In this document: positions 22,943 through 33,749 of the stretch, one piece after another
Position numbering within the stretch: position 1 is the stretch's first letter
How the letters are laid out: each line of letters opens with the position of its first letter
Source: Symsagittifera roscoffensis
Taxonomy: Eukaryota; Xenacoelomorpha; Acoela; Convolutidae
Length of the DNA stretch: 64,000 nucleotides
Direction: 5' to 3'
Assembly: GCF_963678635.1 (NCBI RefSeq)
Contig: NC_087064.1
Coordinates: 71,859,465 to 71,923,464 of the forward strand
Translations under genes and position numbers: made by a program
Notes under the pieces: model-generated
Seen by the model: only the letters and a program-made list of their open reading frames with translations
Database searches by the model: none
Told to the model about the DNA's origin: nothing

Positions 22943-24329
22943 ATCACACTTCTTTTTAACACGCGTTAAATTTTTAGGACATAATATTGAACGAAAAACA
23001 ATCACCCCATTAAAATCACGCATTGATGCAATCCAAAAACTTCAACCACCTACAATTAAAAAGAAAATCCAAGAACTCCTTAGAATGTTGAATTTCTTAA
23101 GTAAATATGTTTACAAAATGCAATTATACTTAAGACCTTTCTATAACATCCTCAGACAACAAAATAATTTGAACGGACCACTGAACATCAAACACGATTT
23201 GAAGAAATTAAAAAGCTTTTGACAGAACAAATTTCAAACACAATTCCAGATCCAAATCAACCATTCTATGCAATGTGCGATGCTTCAAATTTTGGCATCG
23301 GCGCAGCATTACTACAATCACATAATGGAACAAATAAAATGAATCTTATATCAGCAAATTCTTGATTATTTACACAAGCAGAGCTACGACTCTCAACTCT
23401 ATTGAGAGAATGTACAGCTATAATTTACACACTTACAGAATATGAGTTTCTGATACTTGGATCAAAACACCCAACAGTTCTATTTACAGATCACAAACCA
23501 ATTATATTTCTCTTTACACAAAAATCAAATCCTAATCATAGAGCTTATAGATTTCAATTAATTCTAATGAAATTCCCAAACTTACATATAGTTTGGACAG
23601 CAGTTCTATAACATCCTTAGACAACAAAATAACTTCGAATGGACTACCGAACATCAAACAAGATTCGAAGAAATTAAAAAATTGTTAACAGAACAAATAT
23701 CAAATACAATCCCAGATCCAAATCAACCATTTTACGCAATGTGCGATGCTTCAATCTTTGGCATCGGCGCAGCATTGCTACAATTACACAGTGGAACAAA
23801 AAAAATGAATCTTATATCAGCAAATTCTCGCTTATTTACACAAGCTCAACTACGACTCTCTACTGTCATGAGAGAATACACAGCTATAATATACACACTT
23901 ACCGAATATGAATTTCTAATACTTAGATCTAAACATCCAACAGTTCTATTTACAGATCACAAACTAATAATATTTCTTTTCACACAGAAATCAAATCCAA
24001 ACCATAGAGTTTACAGATTTCAATTAACTTTAATGAAATTCCCAAACTTACATATAGTTTGGACAGCAGGAAAAAATCTTGCCTTACCAGATACATTAAG
24101 TAGAAATACGCCGCTTGAACTACTTACACAAAAAAATACAGTTGAAATACCACAAAATATTAAAATCTATCTCGCAAAAATTGAAATATCACCCCGATTA
24201 GAATGCAAATACGCAGTAAAAACTGACATTGATCAATCACAAACAAATAATCTACAACATTTTCCACTCTACTTAGATTGCCAAAATAATCACTATGAAG
24301 TTGATTTACTAGGATCATCAACTTTTTAA
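22943..24329 (+). pseudogene. RT thumb and RNase H of the LTR element, with tandem duplication
   Basis: After the frameshift, thumb-domain sequence (FLGHNIERKTITPLKSRI) continues. RNase H follows, with CDASIFGIGAALLQ, a REYTAIIYTLTEYEF segment and TDHKLIIF, ending in an ADALSR-like ALPDTLSR at about 24080. A ~466-bp block is tandemly duplicated (23136-23601 and 23602-24067). The first copy has stops (for example after LKSF, and in its ANS segment). The second copy is open from 23682 to 24329. The RNase H would remove the RNA strand during cDNA synthesis. Confidence 0.75.
23136..24067 (+). repeat. Tandem duplication (~466 bp) inside RNase H region
   Basis: Unit 1 (about 23136-23601) and unit 2 (about 23602-24067) align from 'ttctataacatcct' to 'gtttggacagcag', with scattered substitutions. 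At the junction 'gacagcagttctataacatcc' the end of unit 1 runs into the start of unit 2. It duplicates the RT thumb/RNase H segment and is not part of any functional arrangement known to me. Confidence 0.8.
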
Positions 24330-25483
24330 CCAACTCCATACTCACAATGGATAAAAAATAATACTCAACAAAAGAGAATAAAACAACACTCGCATAAAAA
24401 AGACCTTTTTCCACTAATTGAAAAAGAAAATTTGACCGATAAAATAAATTTATCAGGACCACAAACGAATGATTCAAAATACACAATTAATCAAGTTTTT
24501 AACCTCCATGACCCACTTGACACAATTCCCCTATCGAAACTAGAAAATGAAAAGATTTTTCTCCTACCAACAGAAAAAATTACATTTGAACTTTTAAAAC
24601 AATATCAAAATTTTGACCCAGTAATTAGACAACTGCAATCATGGCACAAATACAAAACAAAACCAGCAAAAGCTGATACCACAATTTTAGGAAACAAAAC
24701 ACTACTCAGATATTTCCGAAAATTTAATAACACAACAATCAATGAAAATACAGATCTTTTAGAATATCAATAACATGATTCAAAAGTTCCCTGTCTCCCT
24801 TTAAGTTTGATACTGATAGCATTTAACATCTCCCATACACAAAATACAAAAGGACACTCAGGATCAAAAAAAAACATACTCGAACTTCGCACAAAATTTC
24901 TATTTTCCAAATGCCCCAATTTGGATAAAAGTATTATGCAATGATTGTATAATATGTCAATTGAACAAACCTTTTCCAAATCAAAAACAAATAGCACAAA
25001 AACAAGATTTTAAAGGAAAAAGTTTATATTTCAAGCATAGAACTTCATTCGACACAAAATGACCAATTTCACCATCCTCTGAAGGAAAATCTTACATTAT
25101 GGTCATTGTTACCATAATAAGGTCATTGTTACCCAAAAGAGTACGCATTACGCTAATTAACTCAATTATATTCTTTTACAAGTTTAAAAGTTATTCAAAA
25201 TCATACAGAAAAAGAAACAAATGTACAGGATAACGTTCATCATGAAAAACAAAATCAAAAACAAACCACAACTCACAACAATCAAAAAATGCCAGACCCA
25301 AAAATACCTCAAAAAGAAAGAAAAAACAGGAAAATGATAGAAAAAATTTTACCACAAGAACAAATAGAAAAATCAAAACATAGAGAATCATCACGACTTA
25401 GAAATCAACCACGTAAAAATTACAAAACATTCATCCCACAATCTAAAATATTAAAGAAAGTTGAATTTCAAAAACAACTTTGA
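24330..25483 (+). pseudogene. Integrase remnant of the LTR element, catalytic core deleted
   Basis: The frame at 24432-24773 encodes the linker and N-terminal integrase region (FDPVIRQLQSWHKYKTKP). His and Cys residues of an HHCC-type zinc domain can be followed in broken frames to about 24965 (CNDCIICQLNK). The catalytic core should follow, but only its start is visible (SSEGKSYIMVIV at about 25075-25110). The sequence then passes within ~100 bp to a basic C-terminal tail (25289-25483, Lys/Arg-rich). I find none of the later DDE residues, so most of the core has been deleted in this copy. Confidence 0.65.
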
Positions 25484-26311
25484 TTTTAAAAAATTAATAA
25501 TTTTTACACTTCTAAATCATTTTGAACTTTCATATTTTCGAGATAATATGCTGAAACATACGCAACAATTTTAGTTCAGATTCAGCCAATAGGATTCACT
25601 TAAATCCGTCAGCTTCTATATCTCTAACACCAACCTATTAGCCGATAGATATTAGACTCCAGGCATATCTATAACTATAATTTTACAACCTCCACGTCAA
25701 AAATAAGCAACCCGCTAAAATTGACAACTAAAATAAATACCACCATAATATTACAACCCTCCCCTATCTAATAACGCAAAGACCAACAATATTTTCCCAA
25801 CTCAGACCTCAAAAACCCTCCAACCAAAAATGGCGAATTAGCCTAAAGTCAAAAAGGACCACAAGCATTTGGCCTTGAGTACAAATATTTCGAAAACAAC
25901 CCAGATTACCTACCAAATAAAAACAAAGCAAAGAAGACCTCCCGAACACCATAAAATTAGCCCCCAACAATTTTTCACAAAACTCAACCCACTTGTCAAA
26001 AAACCAATAAATAATCCGACCACACTTGAACTTCGCCCCAAACAACAAAAAATATTCGACGAACGAATCATTTCTTAAATGTTTTTCTCTCTAACAGTCG
26101 ATACTTTAAAAAATATAATCTTAAATCTTTTCATAAAATTCTCTTTAAACTTTTGCTAATATTTTTTATTGATACTTTTGAAGCCTTAAAAATCCTTTTA
26201 ATAGTTTTTTGCAATTTTCTTTTAATTTTCTACTCCCTATTTGAAATATATATCCAACTTTCCCAAATCCTTGACCACATTCACAGGTACGATAATTCAA
26301 GGTCTATTTAA
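25484..26311 (+). other. Between integrase tail and membrane frame of the LTR element
   Basis: No gene I can support. The frame at 25869-26078 is open, but its composition (Thr/Lys/Pro) is what this A/C-rich strand yields by chance. Splice acceptors for env-region messages might lie here; none is assigned. Confidence 0.3.
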
Positions 26312-26500
26312 ATGATACGAACAATTTTTAGTAGAACAGATATTTTTTTACTATTCGTAATTTTCATCACATTTTTATCATCTTTAATTATGACAATGTG
26401 CAAATGCGTAAAAAAGGCAATAGTCACATTCGCTTTAGCAACAATACTTTTAATTCTTTTCATCGAAGAATATTACAAAAAACACAAATCTTCCCACTAA
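26312..26500 (+). CDS. Small hydrophobic protein with membrane segments (62 aa)
   Basis: A short frame with two hydrophobic stretches, IFLLFVIFITFLSSLIMTM and IVTFALATILLILFI, separated by a short Cys/Lys loop (CKCVKKA). It is predicted to be a membrane protein or a membrane-anchoring fragment. It lies between pol and the envelope-like region. It could be a viroporin-like accessory product, a signal/TM exon of a spliced Env, or chance. No homologue is recognised. Confidence 0.4.
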   Translation: MIRTIFSRTDIFLLFVIFITFLSSLIMTMCKCVKKAIVTFALATILLILFIEEYYKKHKSSH

Positions 26501-26708
26501 GAAACAAACAAATCAAACACATTTCCAAAATTGCTAACCAACCACTACCAAAACAGTCTTCACCGACATCCTCCCAAGAAAACCCAATCATACCCACAAC
26601 TACCCAAAACCCCCAAAGATCCACACGAATTTCTTTCCAAGATAACCCGTACACCTTTGAAGAACGACAGTTCAGCGACAAGCATCCCTAAGTGAACCAA
26701 CATATAAT

Positions 26709-27071
26709 TTGTACCCCACATTACCACAAGACTTAAATCGAATAAGACATATTAGTCCAAATCAAAATACAGTTGAAGTAAATAGACAAATTATACATCC
26801 ACGAAGAAATAGAAATTTTCAAACCCCCAGAGTTCATTTTGATATACCGCAATCACGAACACCAACTACTTCAGAAATTTTAAGTAGTACATTACCAGAA
26901 ACTCCCACACTCCTTTCACAACACAGCACCTCAAGTATACCCTCAGATTACTTAGGTTCAACACCAACATCTGAACAAATACGTGAAAATCCCTTTAACC
27001 CCCCAATCCCACTGCACGAATACCATATTGGGCAACACACTCATATACACAAGGCGAACCAAACTTGGTAA
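26709..27071 (+). CDS. Pro/Ser/Thr-rich accessory frame (120 aa)
   Basis: Open frame rich in Pro, Ser, Thr, Asn and Gln (for example TSEILSSTLPETPTLLSQHS), probably disordered. It overlaps the start of the next frame by seven bases (27065-27071), as in compact retroviral accessory regions. The upstream frame 26398-26691 has similar composition in another phase. Function is unknown; low complexity makes chance openness possible. Confidence 0.35.
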   Translation: MYPTLPQDLNRIRHISPNQNTVEVNRQIIHPRRNRNFQTPRVHFDIPQSRTPTTSEILSSTLPETPTLLSQHSTSSIPSDYLGSTPTSEQIRENPFNPPIPLHEYHIGQHTHIHKANQTW

Positions 27072-27526
27072 ATGATCCAATAGATATATCTACTGATACA
27101 ACACTATCATCATTACTAGAAACATTATCAATCACGTCAACACCATCATTAACTCACATCTCACCGACACTTTTCCCTTTAAATTTTCCAAATAACCTCG
27201 ACGCTAGATATCGAGAACAATCATCATCAAATATCTCTTTACGATTAGATTAGAGCACATTCGTAGCACCTCCCCCATTATTTGGACAACATCAAGAAAA
27301 TAACCGACTACACAGTTGGGCACTCAATAGATTACAATATAGACAAGATATCCACGAAGATATTCGAGAACACAATATTCAAATTCTTCAACAAAATAGT
27401 CTCCAATTAAAATTTGAAATCACGATCAAACTTAATAAAAATGTTCAACACCCCTACCCATCAAATCCACTAAATATAACAGCTCAATCACTACCACCGC
27501 CATTCATAACCACTGAAGTAATATAA
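27065..27526 (+). pseudogene. Accessory frame with one in-frame stop
   Basis: Starts at ATG 27065, is interrupted by TAG at 27251-27253, and continues in the same frame to about 27526 (APPPLFGQHQENNRLHSW, then QDIHEDIREHNIQILQQNSL). The second half looks like a folded, partly helical segment, so the stop is probably a later mutation. Function is unknown. Confidence 0.4.
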
Positions 27527-27599
27527 AAATACGATAGATTTACGAAAAAAACAATTGGATACATAACATTTTACAACCCTTACTCCGGATTATCATACA

Positions 27600-29725
27600 C
27601 ATGTATATTCTAAAAATATTAACATTTCAACAAATCCTTTTCTAATAATTTCCGACCAAAACACAAATCCTTCTCCTCGCACAGGACCCCAGGATTTATT
27701 AGTAACACACTATGATTGTGAAGAAAACGAACAAAAAACACTACACAAATATGCAATAAATCAAGTATCACAATGCGAAACAGAACCACAAGCTATAGAA
27801 ACAACAAATGTAATAGCAACACTGTACTCAAAAGCCCGAGCAACAACAGTTACGGGATATAAATTTACAGCAACATTTTCCGAAAAGAAAGGACATTGTT
27901 CACAAGTTTCCAACGGAAATAAGAACCGAATTGATCACGAATCATTTTACCAAAGTAATATAGAACGTCTTCTACACCTAAACCCCGACGATTGTAAAAA
28001 CAAATTAATCAGACTAAATCTAACAAAAAATAAAAACACAGACAAAAAAATAGTAAATTTTCAAGTCTTTGCCGATTCTGTACATCAAGCAGAACTTGGA
28101 CTAGAACATGAACTATATCAAGGACATATTAAATTAGACGGAAAATACCCATATAACGGCGCATACGGAAGATTAACTTATGACATACACGATAAACACT
28201 GGATACCACACATTGGAATAAATGACCCTCCAAACTGTAAAGCAGACACAAAAAATAAAAGATATCAAGAAATAATGTTTTTTGATTGGAAAATACAACT
28301 TGAAAAAATACAACTCACACGGGATTTAACTGATAACACTATGATCTATCAAGGAATGATCAAGGTTATTGTGACCCTACAACAAGGACCCAAGCAACAA
28401 TTGTTTGGTTTCCCGAAGATACATGCACAACATTTCAAGTAGCGAATATACACGCTCGAATGATAAAATTTCACGAAAAATATTTTTTTGAATCAATCCC
28501 ATACGAACAAAAGAACCCATCTCGTAAACAAAGCACTGATTTCAAAACCATTCATGATAGAGAAAATAAATTAACACGCCTTCAACTCTATCAAGAAACA
28601 GAATTTGCATGTAAATATAGCAATCCACTTTATAGAACACAATAGTCTGAAATACTTATCGATTACGAAAAAGGTTTCGACATGACCACTGGAAAAATAA
28701 AATTTGACCCTTATGCCACAAGCCACCCTATTAACGAAGGAACATCATACAACCCAGTTAACTTTTATAAAAGCAAAGTTCAACCTGGTGGAAAACTAAA
28801 ACCATATGACAGTAAAAGCACACGTTTACAAGAACTGTCACTAATGAATAGCACCTATTTTGGTAATATTCATTATGATATCCACTTAGACATGAAATTA
28901 GACTATACAATTAGTAGAAATTTTCAAGAAATGTCACTTTCTGAATTAGAAACACTTCATCAACTATGCGAATTAGAACGAACACAAATCTTACAATCAC
29001 TCGCATTAACAGTACTAAAAATACCTTACGCAGGATACTTATTATCAGGAAACAGATCATTTTTTCTTGACTATGAAGGAAACATTTTATGGTTCTATAC
29101 TTGCACCAAAAAAGTATCACCATTATATGTTTTTGAAGACAAACGTTGTTATAAAAGAATACCCATATTCTATAAAAATAAAGTACATTTTGTCGACACA
29201 CTTTCAAGACGAACATATTTTTGGAATACCGCAGTCCCATGTGGATCAAAAAATAGCCACAATGTAGTACAATTAAACCCTGATGAAGATAAATACTACC
29301 TACTTACACCATACACTACATTATTGCAACCACTCAAAAAATTTTCACCCGAAAGTATCAGAGCTATCGCTCGTAACCCAAATATTGATTTACAATCAAT
29401 TGGAATATATTCTAAATCTGATATCCAACATCACATTAGAACATAACAAATTCAGGAATTATTAACACAAATGAACACAATACAACGCCAATCAATCGAC
29501 CATAATTTAAGAAAACTTGTCGAAACCGCAGGATTTGCAGACATTTATACACAAGACTATAGCGGATATTTTAAAGATATCAAAGACTACATATATTTAA
29601 ACGGTGAAAAATACAGATATTTCATCAATAATTATTTTCGGTTTTGTTACCTTAAAAAATGAAATTCTAGCTTTTCTAGGATGGCCCTATTACATCTTAG
29701 AAAAATTAACTATACGCCATGTTTA
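27600..29725 (+). pseudogene. Envelope-like glycoprotein of the LTR element, broken
   Basis: A long coding region between pol and the accessory frames, about 700 codons. The first part is open (27600 to ~28360) and contains DLLVTHYDCEENEQKTLHKY and several spaced Cys residues. A frameshift near 28360, a TAG near 28645 and a TAA near 29443 interrupt it; the 28682-29446 stretch is open. A hydrophobic run (IIIFGFVTL, then FLGWPYYIL) near 29630-29700, in a frame shifted by one, looks like a membrane anchor, and the end overlaps the next start codon (29719). Position, Cys pattern and anchor support an env. The fusion-protein class is not determined; a resemblance to jingchuvirus-type (class III-like) glycoproteins is a guess. 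No intact product exists. Confidence 0.65.
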
Positions 29726-30198
29726 ATTTTATAGGATTTCTTTTGTCACTGTTAAAAGGAACCTATAACACATGCGCTATACACACACAAGTAAACCGCC
29801 AAGCAAGTGTAGCACGTATATTATTTGCAGGATTTTTTGGAATTTTTTCATCATCAATCAATAAAATACGTTTAGATGCACAAATAAAAGAATATAATAA
29901 AAAAATCTCCACAAGACCAAACACATATAACGAAGAACATAATAATGTAGATACAACACCTACAGCACCACAGATACCAACTCTATCACAAAATCATCCA
30001 TTATCATTAGTTCCCCAAAATTTTCGAAACCTAGCAATCACAAAAAACCCAAATTTTAGACCAAATACAACACAATGTCCTATTCAGCACATAATGACAA
30101 ATCATTCACAAAATGATAATGCATATGAACAAATTATAGAACAACCTCACACCACCACTTTTCAATCTCAAAATAATCATTTTTTTAGCCCACGATGA
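29719..30198 (+). CDS. Accessory frame A of the LTR element (159 aa)
   Basis: Intact frame whose ATG overlaps the end of the envelope-like gene and whose stop overlaps the next ATG (ATGA at 30195-30198). It begins with a hydrophobic segment (FNFIGFLLSLL), followed by a second near residues 33-50 (ARILFAGFFGIFSSSI), then a polar Asn/Thr/Gln/Pro-rich tail. It may be the cytoplasmic/anchor extension of Env or a separate membrane-associated accessory protein. The 13-kb minus copy keeps only its beginning before a deletion. The family is unknown. Confidence 0.5.
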   Translation: MFNFIGFLLSLLKGTYNTCAIHTQVNRQASVARILFAGFFGIFSSSINKIRLDAQIKEYNKKISTRPNTYNEEHNNVDTTPTAPQIPTLSQNHPLSLVPQNFRNLAITKNPNFRPNTTQCPIQHIMTNHSQNDNAYEQIIEQPHTTTFQSQNNHFFSPR

Positions 30199-31940
30199 GC
30201 CGACAATTTGGATCTCTCCATCGCTCAAATTACTACCCAGCCAACCTCCAAACTCAAATCCCAATTATCCCACTTTTTGCTTTCCCACCACCCGATTTTC
30301 CAATTAATAATACATCATCAAGCACGAATTCTGATACTAACTCAGATATTTCAGTTTTTCATACTATCTCACAATTTAATAACGCTAATGTAGAAACTCC
30401 CGACGAATTCGCAGACTCCGAACCATCTCCTTCTACCCATACCCAGACCGACTCCTCAGTTTTTTCAAAACACCCTTTTCAACCACTCCCATCCGTTTCC
30501 ACTCCTTCTTACGCTTCCCAAGTAACCCCGACCTATTCTCCATTTCATTCCGACAGATCACATAATAACTCCCCAGATACCATCCAAGTTTCCGCAGAAC
30601 TCGACAATCTTATAACATTACAACAACAACTAATACAGCCCCAAACTCTCACAATACATCAACTATCATCCACAATAACATGCTCAAATCCACCAATTCC
30701 TACACCCTCTTCAGCTTACACTCCATCATTAGCTCAGTCATCCACATCCACTGAAACACCTACCAGTACTAACCGAGCTTATCGCACTTTTAAACGAAAA
30801 TTTCCAAATCACCCATTCCCAACCAAACCCGGAACAGCCCGCGAATATATCAATCACCCGGAACACACAAACACAAAAAATTTTGCTAACATTGCTAACG
30901 ATACACGCAATTTTGTTGATGAGCACGTTCTAATGCCAACACTCCATTGGACAGCTTATTATCATTATACTAACCCCCTCTGCCTACCATTAGCTAATAC
31001 TACTGAAAGTATCGAGAAAAATAAAAACATGTTAAATAGACTCACCACAACACTAACACCTGGTCAATTTACTTACGTTGGATATAAAAAGTTATTAAAA
31101 ACATTCACCGCACCCCGAGCTAACGATTTTGCAATAGAATACTACGATCATAATATCATCCGCCCTAATCAAGATTAATTTTTAGATGAAGACTGCTTCG
31201 CAAACCCGCAACTAACAGAAAAATTTTTCATAAAAACATCATACATATTTACACTCAATATTTTTGATAGAAAGCATGATCATATTATTTCCAAATCACT
31301 AGTCGATATTCAAGCATATGAAAGCTTCTATGATAAATTTCAGTTATTTTTACTAACCATTCTTTTTCTTTCACCACAGGAACGCGATTTGCACTGTTTC
31401 CACGATATTATGTTGCGCACTAAACAAACAAACACATTAACATGTTATCGTTTTATACAAAATCATTTTGATTTACACACTCCATCAAGACAACCTAACC
31501 ATCGTTTTCAGTTTCTTAACTCAAAATAGACGTCACCATTTTTTCTAAATTTTACAAATTGCATTAAACGTACTAACATACACGGCATCCTCCTCAACTA
31601 TGACCCAGTTACCCAAATGTACATATTCTGTCCCATCACAAAGACCTTCAATGCTGAAGAATCAAGACCCTTCCTTATCCCGCATGAATTTATCACACCT
31701 ATTGAAATACCCATATTAGAATTCATTCACAACACTAAATATAACCATAAAAAATATAACCTCATCCAAAACACACCTTACAAGTTCGCAGTAGGCACAG
31801 AAGAACTAAACACCATCAAGGCATTTCAATTGCTTTGGCCACTGCTACAAACTAAAAACAACATACGCATACTAGCCAAGTTACTAAAAACATCTTCCCC
31901 TACGGCTTTTTCCCAGAAGACTAAGGTAAGTATAAATTAA
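30195..31940 (+). pseudogene. Accessory frame B of the LTR element, very long, two in-frame stops
   Basis: One frame can be followed from ATG 30195 to 31940, about 580 codons, broken only by TAA (31176) and TAG (31527). Residues 1-195 are Ser/Thr/Pro-rich and probably disordered. From about residue 196 it looks folded (RAYRTFKRKFPNHPFPTKPG, HWTAYYHYTNPLCLPLANTT), and downstream of the stops it continues as QERDLHCFHDIMLRTKQTN and IHGILLNYDPVTQMYIFCPI. It ends at ACTAAG followed by GTAAGT, a perfect splice donor (31926). I recognise no family. Its size and position after env suggest an accessory gene of unknown role, and the minus-strand copy lacks it. Confidence 0.5.
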
Positions 31941-33332
31941 AATACTCTTAACTAATAAATTCAAATATATACTACCCATTTCCTATCAATGTTTGATTTA
32001 TTCTTTTAGTCTTCACACCACAGTCATCTACAAAACAGAAAAAGACAAATAAAAATACAAATTTGTTAAATTATATTCAAACTCCTTAATCTTTAGCACT
32101 AAATAACGTAGTAAAATTCATACCCATTGTAGTAATTTTATTTATAAATTATTTCCCCACGAAGCAGTAAAATTAAATACGATGAAAATTTTTAATTTTA
32201 AATTTCCCCAAAACGCGGTTAAATTCAAATTCAATGCAATAAATTCATAAAATGAGAAAGCAGTACTAACCTTTTCAATATTTTCATTCATTCGCACAAG
32301 ACTTCTATCCAAACTCGCACAGCTCGCCCACGAAGAATTGTTTAAATAATGATTTTAAGTTTCAAGCTTTCACTATAAACAACTCTAATGCACGATAACA
32401 AGTTTCAAATTTTCCTTTAACCCGGTTGAAAAGGAATTATATACTAAACCAAACTAACCAACGCAGCTCACTAAACACCACAAATCATAAAATAACAGCA
32501 TGACTAAGAAAAGAAAACGGGATTAACCCAGATTAAAACTGGATAATTTATTCTTTTGAAGACTATTATAAAGTCTCAGAAAGAAATATTAAAACACAAA
32601 AAAGTCGCAAGACAAACCCAAACCAAAAACAATTCGATTTTTGAAAATAGGACACAACCAAAGTAACATTAGAAAGACCAGAAAAAACCAACATAAAACG
32701 TTATCACATAACAGGACCTCTCAAAGAAACAGCATGCAACCATACTCCCACTCCTGGCCTAACCCACCAGAAAAGGACGTCCTGAGCATGCTTATATCAT
32801 AGTTTGCAGTATATAGATCATACACAACAACAAAGACGAACATCCAAAGACTAGACGATCCCACTACACTCGAACAAAATAATGGCTAAACACAACCGAC
32901 ATGCCGTCCACAATCACGACTCAAAGGATTTAGAGTACGACTTGACTTCGCAGAAAAGGACTTCATTGAACTAGACCAATGACCACCTCGATGCTCAAGT
33001 ATACGTACAGATCCGAGTTACAAGGCATCCCTTCCAAACACGATCTTCACGCCATTCCCAAACGAGGCTACACACAAAGCAGTTCTCTACTAATACAGAA
33101 AAATCTGACATAGCAAACCATTTTGAACTCGGATTGATCTCATTGGGGATCACAGTCGTTGTCGAATGACAAGATAACAACTTCATATCCATAATTCCAG
33201 CGTCCTGGAAGGTTCATCTTCAAGGGGAACCGGATAAGAAAATGATGTTCGCCAAATACCAACGTTCATCATCCATCCTTCAATTGCAGAGAAGAAAGAT
33301 AGTTCTAAAAAACTCTGTGAAACCCGGATGGG
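31941..33332 (+). other. 3' non-coding region of the LTR element
   Basis: About 1.4 kb, of which roughly 32290-33332 matches the minus-strand copy at 10961-12550. It has repeated motifs 'aacccggtt' / 'aacccagattaaaactgg' and a short Pro/Gly-poor coding-like background without open frames. The 'aacccggatggg' just before the 3' LTR is conserved in both copies and may serve as the plus-strand primer region, although it is not a strong polypurine tract. Confidence 0.5.
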
Positions 33333-33742
33333 TGGAACCTGATCTAAACTACATTTTATTGTTGGATAAATTAGATATCTTACCACTGTAAAATATTTAA
33401 TATTAACCAATAATAATCCATCCAACTAACAACCAACTTATTTGTAAGTGCTGGAATTACCTGTAATTTCAGCACCAGAGAGATTTGAATTTAACTTATA
33501 AAATTAGTTACCTCTCCAAGAGAACTTCAGCAGTCGCAATAAGCCAGTATACTCTAGATCTATTGAGCCTAGCAGAGACTAGTTAAACACCCTGAGACTA
33601 GTAGATATAAGTGTAAGATTAGGATCGGTATTAGACTAAGAAGTTGCACGAATCTATCCGGCCGAAAATAAGATAGCGTCACGAGCAGACGGTGTACCCT
33701 ATCCGAAATTACTCTATGAGTTAACCTCAAGGCCCTAACTCA
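33333..33742 (+). repeat. 3' LTR
   Basis: Matches the 5' LTR from TGGAACC to CTAACTCA with about 17 differences by eye. It is followed immediately by 'tata', the target-site duplication. Confidence 0.9.
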
Positions 33743-33749
33743 TATAGAA

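Larger units (their letters stand above)
15540..33742 (+). mobile_element. 18.2-kb Ty3/gypsy-type LTR retroelement with envelope-like gene
   Basis: A complete LTR element: 5' LTR 15540-15949 and 3' LTR 33333-33742 (410 bp each, about 17 differences by eye), both TGG...CA, flanked by a 4-bp duplication 'tata' (15536-15539 and 33743-33746). Gene order is leader, small basic frame, Gag, protease, RT, RNase H, damaged integrase, small membrane frame, Ser/Pro-rich frames, envelope-like glycoprotein, two accessory frames, long 3' non-coding region. RT before integrase, a YLDD catalytic box and a 4-bp target duplication fit Ty3/gypsy-type elements; an env makes it retrovirus-like (errantivirus-style). 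At 18 kb it is far longer than usual (5-9 kb). Every main gene is interrupted, so it is inactive. Confidence 0.9.

Noticed and set aside
28911-29249. Minus-strand frame of 112 codons
   Set aside because: Antisense shadow of the envelope-like gene.
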